In this document: piece after piece, positions 8,902-17,396 of the stretch | Numbering within the stretch: the stretch's first letter is position 1 | How the letters are laid out: every line of letters starts with the position of its first letter | Source of the DNA: Litoreibacter ponti | GTDB taxonomy: Bacteria > Pseudomonadota > Alphaproteobacteria > Rhodobacterales > Rhodobacteraceae | Length of the DNA: 64,000 bases | Direction: 5' to 3' | NCBI RefSeq assembly: GCF_003054285.1 | Contig: NZ_QBKS01000001.1 | Location: forward strand, 1,550,001-1,614,000 | Position numbers and translations under genes: made by a program | Notes under the pieces: model-generated | Databases searched by the model: none | The model's input: the letters and a program-made list of their open reading frames with translations, nothing else | What the model was told of the DNA's origin: nothing

Positions 8902-10020
8902 TCAGCGGATCTCCTGCCGGCTGGCGTTGAAGCTCACCTGAACTTGCCGCCATTGGTCATATTTATCTAGGGGAAGGTCGAAGCCATTCGACCCGCAGCG
9001 GATGATTGCCCGCCGCGCGGCCTCGTAGGCGCGGTCCACGGCGCTCCCGCTGCCGCCCTCGGACGAGACCATGCGGATCGAGCCGACATCGGGCTTGGCC
9101 GTCGGGTCGAGCTGGAAGCTGACCACAACGGAGACGGCAAGCGCATCGGTGCCAAGCGCGCCGACATTCCAGCAGCGCTGGATGCCAAGGATGAACGCGC
9201 CTTTCTCGGCCCGGGTGATCGGCGCGCCAGTGCCGCCGCCGGGGTTGGCGTTGTCGGCGACCGCTTCTTCCTGCGTCTCGGACGCGGCCTCGCGCACGGT
9301 ATCGTTGATCAGGTCCTGAAGGCTGGGCGCAGAGGGTTGGTCGTCCTGCGCGGGTGTCTCGGTCTCGGCCACTTGCGGGGCGGGCGGGGTCGGCTTGCGG
9401 CCGGGCCGGATGGATTGCGACGGCGCGGCGGACGGCTCGTCAGCCTCGGTCACGATCTCGGTCGTGGCCTCTTCGCGCGCGGTTTCTTCCTGCGCGTCTT
9501 CCTGCACCGCCGGGGTCTCCGCTGGATCTTCGGACACGGCGGCCTGATCGGTCTCGTCGATGGTCACCTCCGGATCCGGGGCATCGACCGCTTCTTCCGC
9601 GACGCGCTCGGCGGCCTCGGGCGTGGGTTCCGCATCGGGCTCCACCACCGACGCGCCGGGATCGCCTTCCGGCTCCGGCGCGGGGGGCGGGGCGGTTTCC
9701 TCGATCACCGGAGGCTCGTCCGGTGTGACCTCTTCCAAAGGCGTCGGGGCTGCCGGAGCCGCGGGCGCTTCTTCCTCGGCTACCGCGGGCGCGGGTTGGT
9801 CCGGCTCGGGGGCGGAGGGTGCTTCTGGTAGTTCAGGGCTGCCCGGGGATTGCGGCTGCATCGCGGCGAATTCCTCGCCAGAGATGATCGAGACATTGGA
9901 GACGGACACGTCCATTTCCGTCTCGCGCGCAAAGAACAGCCCGCCCACCATCAGGTAGAGCAGGAAGGCGGCGTGGCCCGCGCCGGACACGTAGGTGCCG
10001 GTATTTGGCCTCAGGCCCAT
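8902..10020 (-). CDS. tolA: TolA-like cell envelope protein
   Basis: TolA spans the periplasm from the TolQR motor to TolB-Pal. The 372-residue protein has a single N-terminal membrane helix (AAFLLYLMVGGLFF), then about 230 residues rich in Pro, Ala, Glu and Asp, and a C-terminal domain (IQRCWNVGALGTDALAVSVVVSF, with the family Cys-Trp-Asn motif) resembling TolA domain III/TonB. The middle region is acidic and proline-rich rather than the Lys/Ala/Glu helix of E. coli TolA, as is common in Rhodobacteraceae. It lies between tolR and tolB. Confidence 0.92.
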   Translation of the reverse strand: MGLRPNTGTYVSGAGHAAFLLYLMVGGLFFARETEMDVSVSNVSIISGEEFAAMQPQSPGSPELPEAPSAPEPDQPAPAVAEEEAPAAPAAPTPLEEVTPDEPPVIEETAPPPAPEPEGDPGASVVEPDAEPTPEAAERVAEEAVDAPDPEVTIDETDQAAVSEDPAETPAVQEDAQEETAREEATTEIVTEADEPSAAPSQSIRPGRKPTPPAPQVAETETPAQDDQPSAPSLQDLINDTVREAASETQEEAVADNANPGGGTGAPITRAEKGAFILGIQRCWNVGALGTDALAVSVVVSFQLDPTAKPDVGSIRMVSSEGGSGSAVDRAYEAARRAIIRCGSNGFDLPLDKYDQWRQVQVSFNASRQEIR

Positions 10021-10026
10021 CGGCGG

Positions 10027-10503
10027 CTATCCGTCGGACCCGTCGAGCGCCGGGCCGCCGGTATCTGTGACCAGCCCAATGTTCGAAAAGCCACCCCGGT
10101 TGAGGGCGCCCATGACCTGCACGACCCGCTCGTAGGGGATCGAGCCATCGGCACGCAGGAAGACCTTGTCATCGGCCCGCTCGGCGGCGACGGCCCGCAG
10201 GCGGCCGATCAGATCGGCATCGGCGATCTCGGTGTTCTGGATCGACAGTTGCCCATCGGCCTGCACTGTAATGGTCAGTGGCTCTTCGGCTTCCGTCGGC
10301 AGGGCTTCGGCGGCGGTCTTCGGCAGCTCCACCGGCACGCCCACGGTCAGCAGCGGGGCTGCGACCATGAAGATGATCAAGAGCACCAGCATCACGTCCA
10401 CGAAGGGCGTGACGTTGATCTCGGACATGGGCTTGGCGCGGCCCTTGCGCCGCTTGCCGCGGCGACCGCCCGATGCTGCCCCCTGCTGAACGTTGGCCCC
10501 CAT
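10027..10503 (-). CDS. tolR: TolR, Tol-Pal motor subunit
   Basis: This 158-residue ExbD/TolR protein uses the proton gradient with TolQ to energise TolA. A basic N-terminus (GGRRGKRRKGRAKPM) leads into SEINVTPFVDVMLVLLIIFMV, the signature membrane helix with the proton-carrying Asp in FVDVMLV. The periplasmic domain ends with RADGSIPYERVVQVMGAL and GLVTD. It begins three bases after the tolQ stop and is followed by tolA after seven bases. Confidence 0.97.
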   Translation of the reverse strand: MGANVQQGAASGGRRGKRRKGRAKPMSEINVTPFVDVMLVLLIIFMVAAPLLTVGVPVELPKTAAEALPTEAEEPLTITVQADGQLSIQNTEIADADLIGRLRAVAAERADDKVFLRADGSIPYERVVQVMGALNRGGFSNIGLVTDTGGPALDGSDG

Positions 10504-10506
10504 GGC

Positions 10507-11202
10507 TCAGGCGTCCAGCTGGCGCGACAGGATGGTGGTGAACTCGTCCGCGAAGGCCTCGTAGCCCGACATGATGCGGTCGGCATCTGCGGAAAGCTTG
10601 TTGTAGAAGATCACCGCCGGGATGGCCGCGACGAGGCCCAAGGCCGTGGCGACAAGCGCTTCGGCGATGCCGGGGGCCACGACCGCCAGATTGGTGTTCT
10701 GCGCAATCGCGATCTCCTCAAACGCGTGCTTGATGCCCCAGACCGTGCCAAACAGCCCGATGAAGGGCGCGGTGGCGCCGGTGGTCGCCAGGAAGCCCAG
10801 GCCGTTGTTCAGCCGTTCTTCCTGCTTGGAGATCGCCACATCCATCGAGCGGTCGATCCGCGCCGTGGCCCCTGCGATCAACTGCCCGTCTTCCTTGTGC
10901 GAGCGGCGCCATTCGCTCATGCCCGCCGCGAAGATTTTGTGTGCGGCGCCATCCGGATCAGGGCCGACCTTGTCGAACAGCTCGTCCAGCGGCTCGCCCG
11001 ACCAGAAGGCGCGATCGAACGCCTCCGCTTCGCGCCGCGCGGCCCGGAAGTTGATGAACTTCTGCACGATGATCGCCCAGCCCCAGAAGGAGGCCGCGAT
11101 CAGCATCAGCATGACTATCTTTACAGTTGGTGTCGCCCGCCAGAAAAGCGCGGTGACCGAAAAGTCGACCTCGCTGGCCAGGCCAATTGCCTCAGCTTCC
11201 AT
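10507..11202 (-). CDS. tolQ: TolQ, Tol-Pal motor subunit
   Basis: This 231-residue MotA/TolQ/ExbB proton-channel protein has three membrane helices: near residues 16-42 (WRATPTVKIVMLMLIAASFWG), around 130-150 (FLATTGATAPFIGLFGTVWG, the signature), and around 168-195 (EALVATALGLVAAIPAVIFY). It forms the Tol motor with TolR. It is the first tol gene after a 111-base gap behind ybgC, so a promoter in that gap is possible, although ybgC-tolQ co-transcription is usual. Confidence 0.97.
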   Translation of the reverse strand: MEAEAIGLASEVDFSVTALFWRATPTVKIVMLMLIAASFWGWAIIVQKFINFRAARREAEAFDRAFWSGEPLDELFDKVGPDPDGAAHKIFAAGMSEWRRSHKEDGQLIAGATARIDRSMDVAISKQEERLNNGLGFLATTGATAPFIGLFGTVWGIKHAFEEIAIAQNTNLAVVAPGIAEALVATALGLVAAIPAVIFYNKLSADADRIMSGYEAFADEFTTILSRQLDA

Positions 11203-11313
11203 AAAACCCGCTCGCCTTTGTTTTTACCGCTTTGTGCGGCTTGATTAGGCCTAGTTTAGCCGCAACGGGAGCGCATTGCTACAATTCTGCACGGCGGGGT
11301 AGAAAAATTCCTG

Positions 11314-11706
11314 TTACCCGGTCATCAAGCGGCGAATATCCGCCGGAATGCGCGCGGGCCTGCCGTCCTCACCCAAACAAACAAGGGTCACCGTGCTGTG
11401 AAACAGCAGAGTGTCCTCCCGTCTGACATCTTGTGTGAGCATGATGCGCGCAGCGGTGATGTCATCGAGCGTCGTCGTGATCTCCAGTAGATCGTCAAAT
11501 CTGGCGGGGGCCACGTAATCCGCCTCGACCCGGCGCACGGCGAACACGATCCCCTGCTCCCCCTTCAGCGCCCCCTGATCCACCCCGATCTCACGCACCC
11601 ATTCGCTGCGGGCGCGTTCGATGAATTTCAGGTAATTGGCATAGTAGACAATGCCCGCAAGGTCGGTGTCCTCGTAGTAGACGCGGCAGGAAAACCGGTG
11701 GCTCAC
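11314..11706 (-). CDS. ybgC: Acyl-CoA thioesterase YbgC (4-hydroxybenzoyl-CoA thioesterase family)
   Basis: This hot-dog-fold thioesterase is 130 residues long. The signature YYEDTDLAGIVYYANYLKFIERAR near residues 10-33 carries the catalytic Asp. It precedes tolQ in most proteobacteria and hydrolyses acyl-CoA, probably in phospholipid metabolism. The start is GTG (11706-11704), overlapping the stop of the upstream unknown gene as GTGA, so translation is coupled. Length and motifs are normal. Confidence 0.95.
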   Translation of the reverse strand: MSHRFSCRVYYEDTDLAGIVYYANYLKFIERARSEWVREIGVDQGALKGEQGIVFAVRRVEADYVAPARFDDLLEITTTLDDITAARIMLTQDVRREDTLLFHSTVTLVCLGEDGRPARIPADIRRLMTG

Positions 11707-12353
11707 GAGGCCAGCCCGATCCGCGCACTCAGCCGCAACGCGTGGGAAGCATCATCGGCCGTTACCGGCAGCACTGGATCATAGGCCGCACGGATCACCG
11801 CCGCAACGTCGGGCTTGAGGATCGCCACATTGTCGCCAGTCAGCGCCAGGGGCGAGGTGCCAAGAAAGGCCTCGTCCGACCACAGCAGGATCGATTGCAC
11901 GACCTGACCGAGGCAGATCGTATCCGCTGGGATCTCGGACATGATCTCGTCCATGCGAACGAAGACAAAGCACGCCTTGATGCCGCCCGCCTCGTCAAAG
12001 CGAAACAGCCGGTACTGGTTGGCATCGGCGGCTTTCAGGCGCTCGACCAGCGGGCCCAGCTCCGGGATCATGCGATCAAGGTTCGGGGTATCCACCAGCT
12101 CCTGCCATTCGCGCAGGAAGAACACCATGAAGTTGGAGCCCAGCTCCGGGTCCGTCTCCGCCACCTCGTGACCTGCCAGCTGGCACACGGCCTCGATTGC
12201 GCCTTTGAGCGTCGACACGGTGCTGTCCTCCACCCCGAAGGCCACAGGCGCAATGGGTCGCCCCCAGCGGGCGAACAGATAAGAGCCGTCCGAGCGTGTG
12301 AAAAGCCGGGTTACGGCGTCAGGGGAGGTGTCAAAGGGCGCAGCTTCGCTCAT
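11703..12353 (-). CDS. Conserved hypothetical protein between ruvB and ybgC
   Basis: I do not recognise a named domain in this 216-residue acidic protein. It has no signal peptide or membrane segment and looks like an alpha/beta cytoplasmic protein, with segments such as FARWGRPIAPVAFGVEDS, GSNFMVFFLREWQEL and LLWSDEAFLGTSPL. It overlaps its neighbours on both sides by four bases (ATGA upstream, GTGA downstream), so it is translated together with the secreted protein at 12350-13186 and with YbgC. Rhodobacteraceae often carry an unnamed gene of this kind here, as far as I recall. The coupling argues for an envelope or lipid-linked role, which is inference. Confidence 0.8.
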   Translation of the reverse strand: MSEAAPFDTSPDAVTRLFTRSDGSYLFARWGRPIAPVAFGVEDSTVSTLKGAIEAVCQLAGHEVAETDPELGSNFMVFFLREWQELVDTPNLDRMIPELGPLVERLKAADANQYRLFRFDEAGGIKACFVFVRMDEIMSEIPADTICLGQVVQSILLWSDEAFLGTSPLALTGDNVAILKPDVAAVIRAAYDPVLPVTADDASHALRLSARIGLAS

Positions 12354-13186
12354 GGCAGGCTCCAGCGCAGAAGGTTTTCAATGACCGGATCGCTCAATGG
12401 CACATCCGGCGGAAAGACGCCCGGGCCACCGCGATCATAGAAAATCGCAAAGGGCACGCCGTCACTGATCCGGATTGCCCAGGCCGCCGCCGCCGCATTG
12501 CATTGATGGGCCTGACAGGCGCGCCCGACAACCCAGCCGCCTTCCTGACGGATCTCGCCGGGCCCCGACATGCGGCGGCTCATCTCGTCGATACCATCCG
12601 GTCCCATGATGCGGCGCAGGCGGGCTTGCTCGCCGGGGTCCTGCAACAGGTTTTGTGGGTGCCGGCCAAGCCAGCGCAGCACATCCGCCCCGCCCGCAAG
12701 CGTATCGGCGGCGACGCCCGCGGCGATCGGCGTGTCGGTCAAGGTCACGCCGTCAAAGCGAAACACCCGTTGTGCCACCTTGGGATCGCTGTCCGAGAAT
12801 ACCACCTCGACCGCGTCGGGGTGAAAAAGGATGTCCTTGGCCAATCCCTTGCAGACGCCAAATGTGTCGGTGCGCGTCACCGCGCCATTGGACAGTCGCA
12901 GGACCATCTTCGGGGCTGTGCAGGCATTCCCGCCGAAATGCACCGTCAGCAGAACCCAGTCATGCGCGCCGCCTTCCAGCGCGTAGACCCCGTCGATATT
13001 GATCGACCAGTCCTCAATGCCAAGGTCCGTGCCGTTGAGGTTGATCCGCATAGCGCCCAGCGCTCCGGTCACCTGCAACAGCCCAAAGCGAGTCTGCGCG
13101 GTTTTGAAGTTGCCGTCCGGGTAATCGGCCCCTGCGACACCCACCGTGGCGATCAACACCATCAATGCCAGCCGCACGATCCTCAT
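12350..13186 (-). CDS. Predicted secreted protein of unknown function
   Basis: This 278-residue protein begins with a Sec signal peptide (MRIVRLALMVLIATVGVAGA). The mature part has short beta-strand patterns (FGLLQVTGALGAMRINLNG and WVLLTVHFGG), two cysteines near residues 85 and 112 and another pair near the C-terminus (RACQAHQCNAAAAAW). Disulfides in the periplasm are likely. No known family is recognised. The ATG overlaps the ruvB stop (ATGA) and the stop overlaps the next ATG, so it is locked between DNA-repair and tol genes. Its place upstream of tolQRAB-pal suggests an envelope role (inference). Confidence 0.82.
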   Translation of the reverse strand: MRIVRLALMVLIATVGVAGADYPDGNFKTAQTRFGLLQVTGALGAMRINLNGTDLGIEDWSINIDGVYALEGGAHDWVLLTVHFGGNACTAPKMVLRLSNGAVTRTDTFGVCKGLAKDILFHPDAVEVVFSDSDPKVAQRVFRFDGVTLTDTPIAAGVAADTLAGGADVLRWLGRHPQNLLQDPGEQARLRRIMGPDGIDEMSRRMSGPGEIRQEGGWVVGRACQAHQCNAAAAAWAIRISDGVPFAIFYDRGGPGVFPPDVPLSDPVIENLLRWSLP

Positions 13187-14205
13187 TTGCCAAAAAGGTC
13201 CATGTCGCGGTTCGGCGCATCAAGGCCCAGATGCGTCCAGGCCTTCTGCGCCAGCATCCGCCCGCGCGGGGTGCGTTGGATCAGGCCCTGTTGCAGCAGG
13301 TAGGGCTCGATAACCTCTTCCAGCGCGTCGCGGCTTTCCGACAGCGCCGCCGACATGGTCTCGATACCCACCGGGCCGCCCTGGTAGTTCTCGGCCACCA
13401 GGCGCAAATAGCGCCGGTCCGCCCCATCGAGCCCCAGATGATCCACCCCCAGCCGTGTCAGCGCGCCATCTGCTAAGGCGCGGGTGATCTTGCCGCCGCC
13501 TTCCACTACGGCGAAATCCACCACACGGCGCAACAGCCGGCCTGCAATACGTGGCGTGCCCCGTGCGCGGCGCGCGATTTCCAGTGCGCCGTCATCCTCG
13601 CAAGGCACCCCGAGCAATCGCGCACCGCGACGCACAATCTCGTGCAGCTCGGACTCGGTATAGAATTGCAGCCGGGTCGGGATGCCGAACCGGTCGCGCA
13701 GGGGCGTCGTCAAAAGCCCAAGCCGGGTCGTCGCCCCCACCAGCGTGAACGGCTGAAGCTCAATGCGCACCGTGCGCGCGGCGGGGCCCTCGCCGATCAC
13801 GAGGTCCAGCTCGAAATCCTCAAGCGCCGGGTAGAGCACCTCTTCCACCACCGGGTTCAGCCGGTGGATCTCGTCGATAAACAGCACATCGCGCGCTTCC
13901 AGATTGGTCAGGATCGCCGCCAGATCACCGGCCTTTGCCAGCACCGGGCCGGAGGTCATGCGGAAGTTCACCCCAAGCTCGCGCGCCATGATCTGTGCCA
14001 GCGTGGTCTTGCCCAGCCCCGGGGGCCCATGGAACAGCGTGTGATCCATCGCCTCACCCCGCGCCTTCGCGCTTTCGATGAAGACCCTCAGGTTCGCACG
14101 CGCTTCCGCCTGCCCGATGAATTCATCTAGCCCCTGCGGCCGCAAGGCCCGGTCACCATCCTCGGCCAGCCGCTCCGGGCGCAATGTGGGATCAGGTTCG
14201 CTCAT
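13183..14205 (-). CDS. ruvB: Holliday junction branch migration helicase RuvB
   Basis: RuvB is the hexameric AAA+ motor that drives branch migration with RuvA. The ATG at 14205 (MSEPDPTLRPERLAEDGDRA) is preceded by AGAGGA. An upstream in-frame ATG would add 16 residues not typical of the family. Walker A GPPGLGKT, Walker B FIDEIHRL, sensor GATTRLGLLTTPLRDRFGI and the C-terminal winged-helix TPRGR are all present in 340 residues. The gene is separated from ruvA by the GIY-YIG gene, unlike the usual contiguous ruvCAB. Confidence 0.98.
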   Translation of the reverse strand: MSEPDPTLRPERLAEDGDRALRPQGLDEFIGQAEARANLRVFIESAKARGEAMDHTLFHGPPGLGKTTLAQIMARELGVNFRMTSGPVLAKAGDLAAILTNLEARDVLFIDEIHRLNPVVEEVLYPALEDFELDLVIGEGPAARTVRIELQPFTLVGATTRLGLLTTPLRDRFGIPTRLQFYTESELHEIVRRGARLLGVPCEDDGALEIARRARGTPRIAGRLLRRVVDFAVVEGGGKITRALADGALTRLGVDHLGLDGADRRYLRLVAENYQGGPVGIETMSAALSESRDALEEVIEPYLLQQGLIQRTPRGRMLAQKAWTHLGLDAPNRDMDLFGK

Positions 14206-14249
14206 ACATCCTCTATGCCGCAGGGTGGGTGGTTCTTCCAGAGGAAGGT

Positions 14250-15176
14250 TCACGCTCTCGGCACACCTCCCATCTGGTCCGCAAGGTTCAAGCCATATCG
14301 GATCGTGTCCAGCCTTGCTATCCAGCTGTGCTCGCGGCGGATCACGTCATTTGCCTCCATATCTGGCGACAAGCGCTCAAGGATCGAGAACCGGAACCCT
14401 CTCGTCTCACGACCAGCCAATCCCGCGGTAATTCCGCGATCCCCTGCGACATGCTCTTGCCAGCGCCCCAGTAAGTTCTCGGCCCCATAGGCCGAGCCCA
14501 CGTAGCGCGCGCCGTCTCTTTCGTCGACGATCAGATAAACCCCGCGCCATTCCCGCAATCGTGCGGCCCAGCCAAGGGGGATGTTGCGGACGAACTCCGC
14601 CGACAGGTGCATCTGGCGCCAGTCCGGCGGCGCGGCCTCGAAGGCTCCGGTCTCGCTCAATGCTAGAATGGGCGCATCCAGGTTCTCCGCAAGGCGAACA
14701 TAGTTCTGTGTGAGCCGCGCCAGCACCAGAAGACTGCCTTCGTAATCTGACAAATGATCGTCCAATTGAAGATCAAACCACCTGTGTTGGCGCTCGGGCG
14801 ATGCGTCTGACATCTCGGCAAACACGCCAAAACTCTCGTAAAGCCAATGAACCTCCCGATGAGCCATGATCGCGGCGTGGCTGCGCATCTCATGGCCCAT
14901 ATTGCGATAGAGGCCCATGAACAGCTTCTTGCTGCGCCCCTCAATCCGCTCGGGGGCCGCTTTCACGAAAGAGGCGACGTAGGACCTGCCACCGCATAGG
15001 GTTCGTTCGGCCCCTCGGCTATGAGCGGCCTGATAGGCCTCGATCGCTGCGCGCCGGGTCCGAACAAGCGAAGGCATCAGGGCCAGCATGTCTGGATGCC
15101 TCGGTGAATGCAGCATCACATTCACATCCTCAGGCGCGATGCCCACCGATCCCAGCACATCATTGAAAGACAGCAC
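14250..15176 (-). CDS. GIY-YIG nuclease-domain protein inserted between ruvA and ruvB
   Basis: This 308-residue protein has a largely helical N-terminal region of about 200 residues that I do not recognise, and a C-terminal GIY-YIG nuclease domain at about 211-297. The visible motif residues are G212-V-Y-L, Y225-V-G, Arg238, Glu282 and Asn297, so the active site looks intact. It starts with GTG (15176-15174) two bases after the ruvA stop, behind AAGGGAT, and ends 44 bases before ruvB. The position implies co-expression with the RuvABC machinery. GIY-YIG domains nick branched or damaged DNA, as UvrC, Cho and SLX1 do. A link to junction repair is inferred from position only. Confidence 0.85.
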   Translation of the reverse strand: MLSFNDVLGSVGIAPEDVNVMLHSPRHPDMLALMPSLVRTRRAAIEAYQAAHSRGAERTLCGGRSYVASFVKAAPERIEGRSKKLFMGLYRNMGHEMRSHAAIMAHREVHWLYESFGVFAEMSDASPERQHRWFDLQLDDHLSDYEGSLLVLARLTQNYVRLAENLDAPILALSETGAFEAAPPDWRQMHLSAEFVRNIPLGWAARLREWRGVYLIVDERDGARYVGSAYGAENLLGRWQEHVAGDRGITAGLAGRETRGFRFSILERLSPDMEANDVIRREHSWIARLDTIRYGLNLADQMGGVPRA

Positions 15177-15178
15177 GC

Positions 15179-15841
15179 CTATCCCTTCGGGGCCAGCAGC
15201 TTCAGGGCGGCGCGGATCAGGTCCGGGGTCTCCGAGGCGCCCTCGCCCGCGGCGGTCGCGACGGCGCCTGCCGCGTCGCCTTGGCCGTAGCCGAGATTAA
15301 CCAGGGCCGACAGGGCCTCCGCTTGGGCCGAGGCTGACGTGACACTGGGCGTCTCGATGGGCTCGATCACGTCGTCCGCGTCCGCGCGGGCCGCCGGGCT
15401 GCCTTGCGCCAAGGCGGCGGTGCCACCCATCGCCATGACGCTCGGGGCCTTGTCTTTCAACTCGATCACGACCTTCTGCGCGGTTTTGGGCCCAATCCCC
15501 TTAGCGGCCTTGATCGCATTCCAGTCGCCCAGCGTGATCGCCCGTGACACGCCATCGGGCCCGAGTGTGTTCAGGATTGCCATGGACGCCTTCGCACCGA
15601 CGCCTTGCACCGACATCAGCAGGCGGTGCCATTCTTTCTCGACCAGTGTCGTGAAGCCGAAGAGCTGCAGCAAATCCTCGCGCACCAAAAGCTCCGTGAA
15701 CAGCGACACCGCCTCGCCCGGTCCGGGCAGCGTCGCCATGGTCCGCTCTGAGCAGTACACCATGTAGCCCACACCGCCGACGTCGATCAGCACGTGATCG
15801 CCCGCGCGGTAGTCGAGCCTGCCCGCGAGTTTGCCGATCAT
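15179..15841 (-). CDS. ruvA: Holliday junction branch migration protein RuvA
   Basis: RuvA binds the four-way junction as a tetramer and loads RuvB. The ATG at 15841 overlaps the ruvC TGA (ATGA) and gives 220 residues starting MIGKLAGRLDYRAGDHVLID. The OB fold is followed by two helix-hairpin-helix motifs (VQGVGAKASMAILNTL and AKGIGPKTAQKVVIELKDK) and a flexible linker, then the C-terminal RuvB-binding domain (AEALSALVNLGYGQGDAAGAV). A longer frame upstream runs over ruvC and is not used. Confidence 0.97.
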   Translation of the reverse strand: MIGKLAGRLDYRAGDHVLIDVGGVGYMVYCSERTMATLPGPGEAVSLFTELLVREDLLQLFGFTTLVEKEWHRLLMSVQGVGAKASMAILNTLGPDGVSRAITLGDWNAIKAAKGIGPKTAQKVVIELKDKAPSVMAMGGTAALAQGSPAARADADDVIEPIETPSVTSASAQAEALSALVNLGYGQGDAAGAVATAAGEGASETPDLIRAALKLLAPKG

Positions 15842-16344
15842 GCGCCCGCCCTCGCCAGCGCTTGGGCCAGCGTGCCGCCCGCGCGGGTGTGGAACGCGTG
15901 ACACAGCGCGATGGCCAGCGCATCCGCGGCGTCGGGGCCCGCGATATCGACGCCGGGCAACTGCATCTTAACCATGTGGGCCACTTGCACTTTGTCCGCA
16001 TGGCCGACCCCGACAACGGCCTTTTTGACCGCGTTCGGGGCATATTCCCCGACATCAAGACCGGCCTGAGCGGGAACCAGCATCGCGATGCCGCGGGCTT
16101 GGCCAAGCTTCAGGGTTCCTGCCCCGTCCTTGTTGACGAAGGTCTGTTCGACCGCTGCCGCCTCGGGCCGCAGCTGTGTGAAAACCTCGGAAAGCTGGAT
16201 ATGCAGGCTCAAAAGGCGCTCGGCCAAACTGCCGGGTTTCGTCTTGCACACGCCATTGGCGACGTGCGCCATGCGCACACCATCCGTGTCGATGACCCCC
16301 CAGCCCAGGTTTCGAAGTCCCGGATCAATCCCGATTACGCGCAT
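15838..16344 (-). CDS. ruvC: Crossover junction endodeoxyribonuclease RuvC
   Basis: RuvC cuts Holliday junctions as a dimer. The start is ATG 16344 (MRVIGIDPGLRNLGWGVID), where the first catalytic Asp lies in GIDPG. The family motifs VEQTFVNKDGAGTLKLGQARG and the late DAADALAIALCHA with acidic catalytic residues are present. The product is 168 residues, normal size. It is the first gene of the minus-strand block and is followed by ruvA with a 4-base overlap. Confidence 0.97.
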   Translation of the reverse strand: MRVIGIDPGLRNLGWGVIDTDGVRMAHVANGVCKTKPGSLAERLLSLHIQLSEVFTQLRPEAAAVEQTFVNKDGAGTLKLGQARGIAMLVPAQAGLDVGEYAPNAVKKAVVGVGHADKVQVAHMVKMQLPGVDIAGPDAADALAIALCHAFHTRAGGTLAQALARAGA

Positions 16345-16686
16345 GGTCTGCTCGATTTTATTTGTTCTTTTGCAACGAGTAGCACGAAACGCGAACATTT
16401 GCCAAGACAGGCGAATTTACGTCGTTTTCCGACCGCCATGTCGCATCCAGATCAAACGCGCTCACCCGGCGGTCAAAATCGCCTGAAAAACGCTTGTTTG
16501 CGACACGCGCCTACACGCAAATTTGATATTAAATTTAAGTATTTACCGAAAAATACGACCCATGCAGAGAATGCATATGTGGCATGCCAAAAATCCGGCT
16601 TGTGAGGCGTGAAGTCCAAGCCTAGATGCGGCTCAACGCAATCGATACGCCCAAAGCTTGGGCACTTTATGAAAAGGACGACTCAC
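16345..16686. other. Divergent intergenic region between ruvC and a DUF1127 gene
   Basis: This 342-base region holds no convincing gene. It should contain the divergent promoters of ruvC and of the DUF1127 gene. Its middle is unusually AT-rich for this genome, with the inverted arms AAATTT at 16519-16524 and 16531-16536 and further A/T runs to about 16555. TTGCGA at 16498-16503 could serve as a -35 element for the plus-strand gene, but no -10 element at good spacing stands out. Confidence 0.5.
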
Positions 16687-16878
16687 ATGGCTGTTTTTGA
16701 AACCACTCGCCCGATGACTGCAGGCGTCCGCGCCGATGCCCGCGGCGTCTTCGCCTCCCTGATCGGAGCAATCGTGTCGTGGAATGACCGTCGCGTCACC
16801 CGCAACGCGCTCGAAGGCCTGACCTCTCGCGAGCTTGCCGATATTGGCCTGACCCGCGCAGACATCGCCGAGATGTAA
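16687..16878 (+). CDS. DUF1127 domain-containing small protein
   Basis: This 63-residue protein starts at ATG 16687 behind AAGGAC. Its second half is the DUF1127 signature: IVSWNDRRVTRNALEGL, then TSRELADIGLTRADI. Such Arg-rich small proteins are common in alphaproteobacteria. Some bind RNA or influence phosphate and stress responses. It is monocistronic, with a clear terminator 30 bases after the stop. The specific role here is not known. Confidence 0.9.
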   Translation: MAVFETTRPMTAGVRADARGVFASLIGAIVSWNDRRVTRNALEGLTSRELADIGLTRADIAEM

Positions 16879-16907
16879 GCGACGTCTCAGCGTCAGAAGA
16901 TCGAAAG

Positions 16908-16934
16908 AGCCGCCCGGATCGAGGCGGCTTTTTT
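16908..16934 (+). terminator. Rho-independent terminator of the DUF1127 gene
   Basis: The stem AGCCGCC / GGCGGCT (16908-16914 and 16923-16929) with an 8-base loop is followed by a T run (16930-16934), shortly after the stop codon at 16878. Confidence 0.88.
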
Positions 16935-16951
16935 GTGCGCAGGGGCCAGCC

Positions 16952-17317
16952 CTACCACTTGCCCCGCAGCACGGCGTCGAGGCCACGGGCCATCGTTCGC
17001 GTCGCGGGGTCGGCATCCAGCAGAAACGCCGCAAGGACCTGAGGGCTTTGGCCTTTCTGCAGCGTCTCGATGCGGGACAGATACTCGTTTTCCCCGAGCT
17101 GCGCGAACACGAACCCCTTGAGCATAACGAAGATCAGCGCGGCCGTGACGATGCTTTTGACCGGGATCAGCTTGGGGCGCTTGCGCTTGACGACTTCAAC
17201 CACAAGGCCGTCCTCACGAACCTTATGGACCACCCGCTTCTTCGGGTTGGACTTTTCCTGAATCGCATTGAGCCGCTCGATAAAGCGGTCCTTATTGACG
17301 TCTGCCAAAACCTGCAC
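16952..17317 (-). CDS. Small membrane-anchored protein of unknown function
   Basis: This 121-residue protein has a charged cytoplasmic N-terminus rich in Lys and Arg (NPKKRVVHKVREDGL and VKRKRPKLIPVKS), one membrane helix (IVTAALIFVMLKGFVFAQLG) and a periplasmic C-terminal segment of about 45 residues ending GLDAVLRGKW. The start is GTG 17317. I know no domain name for it. It appears to be a single gene facing the DUF1127 terminator. Confidence is high that it is coding and nil for function. Confidence 0.75.
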   Translation of the reverse strand: MQVLADVNKDRFIERLNAIQEKSNPKKRVVHKVREDGLVVEVVKRKRPKLIPVKSIVTAALIFVMLKGFVFAQLGENEYLSRIETLQKGQSPQVLAAFLLDADPATRTMARGLDAVLRGKW

Positions 17318-17396
17318 CCAGCCCTAAATGTCGTGCTTATCAATTGCACTTTTGCGACATTACCTATCACGGGACGCTGCAAATCAAGGGTGAAAG

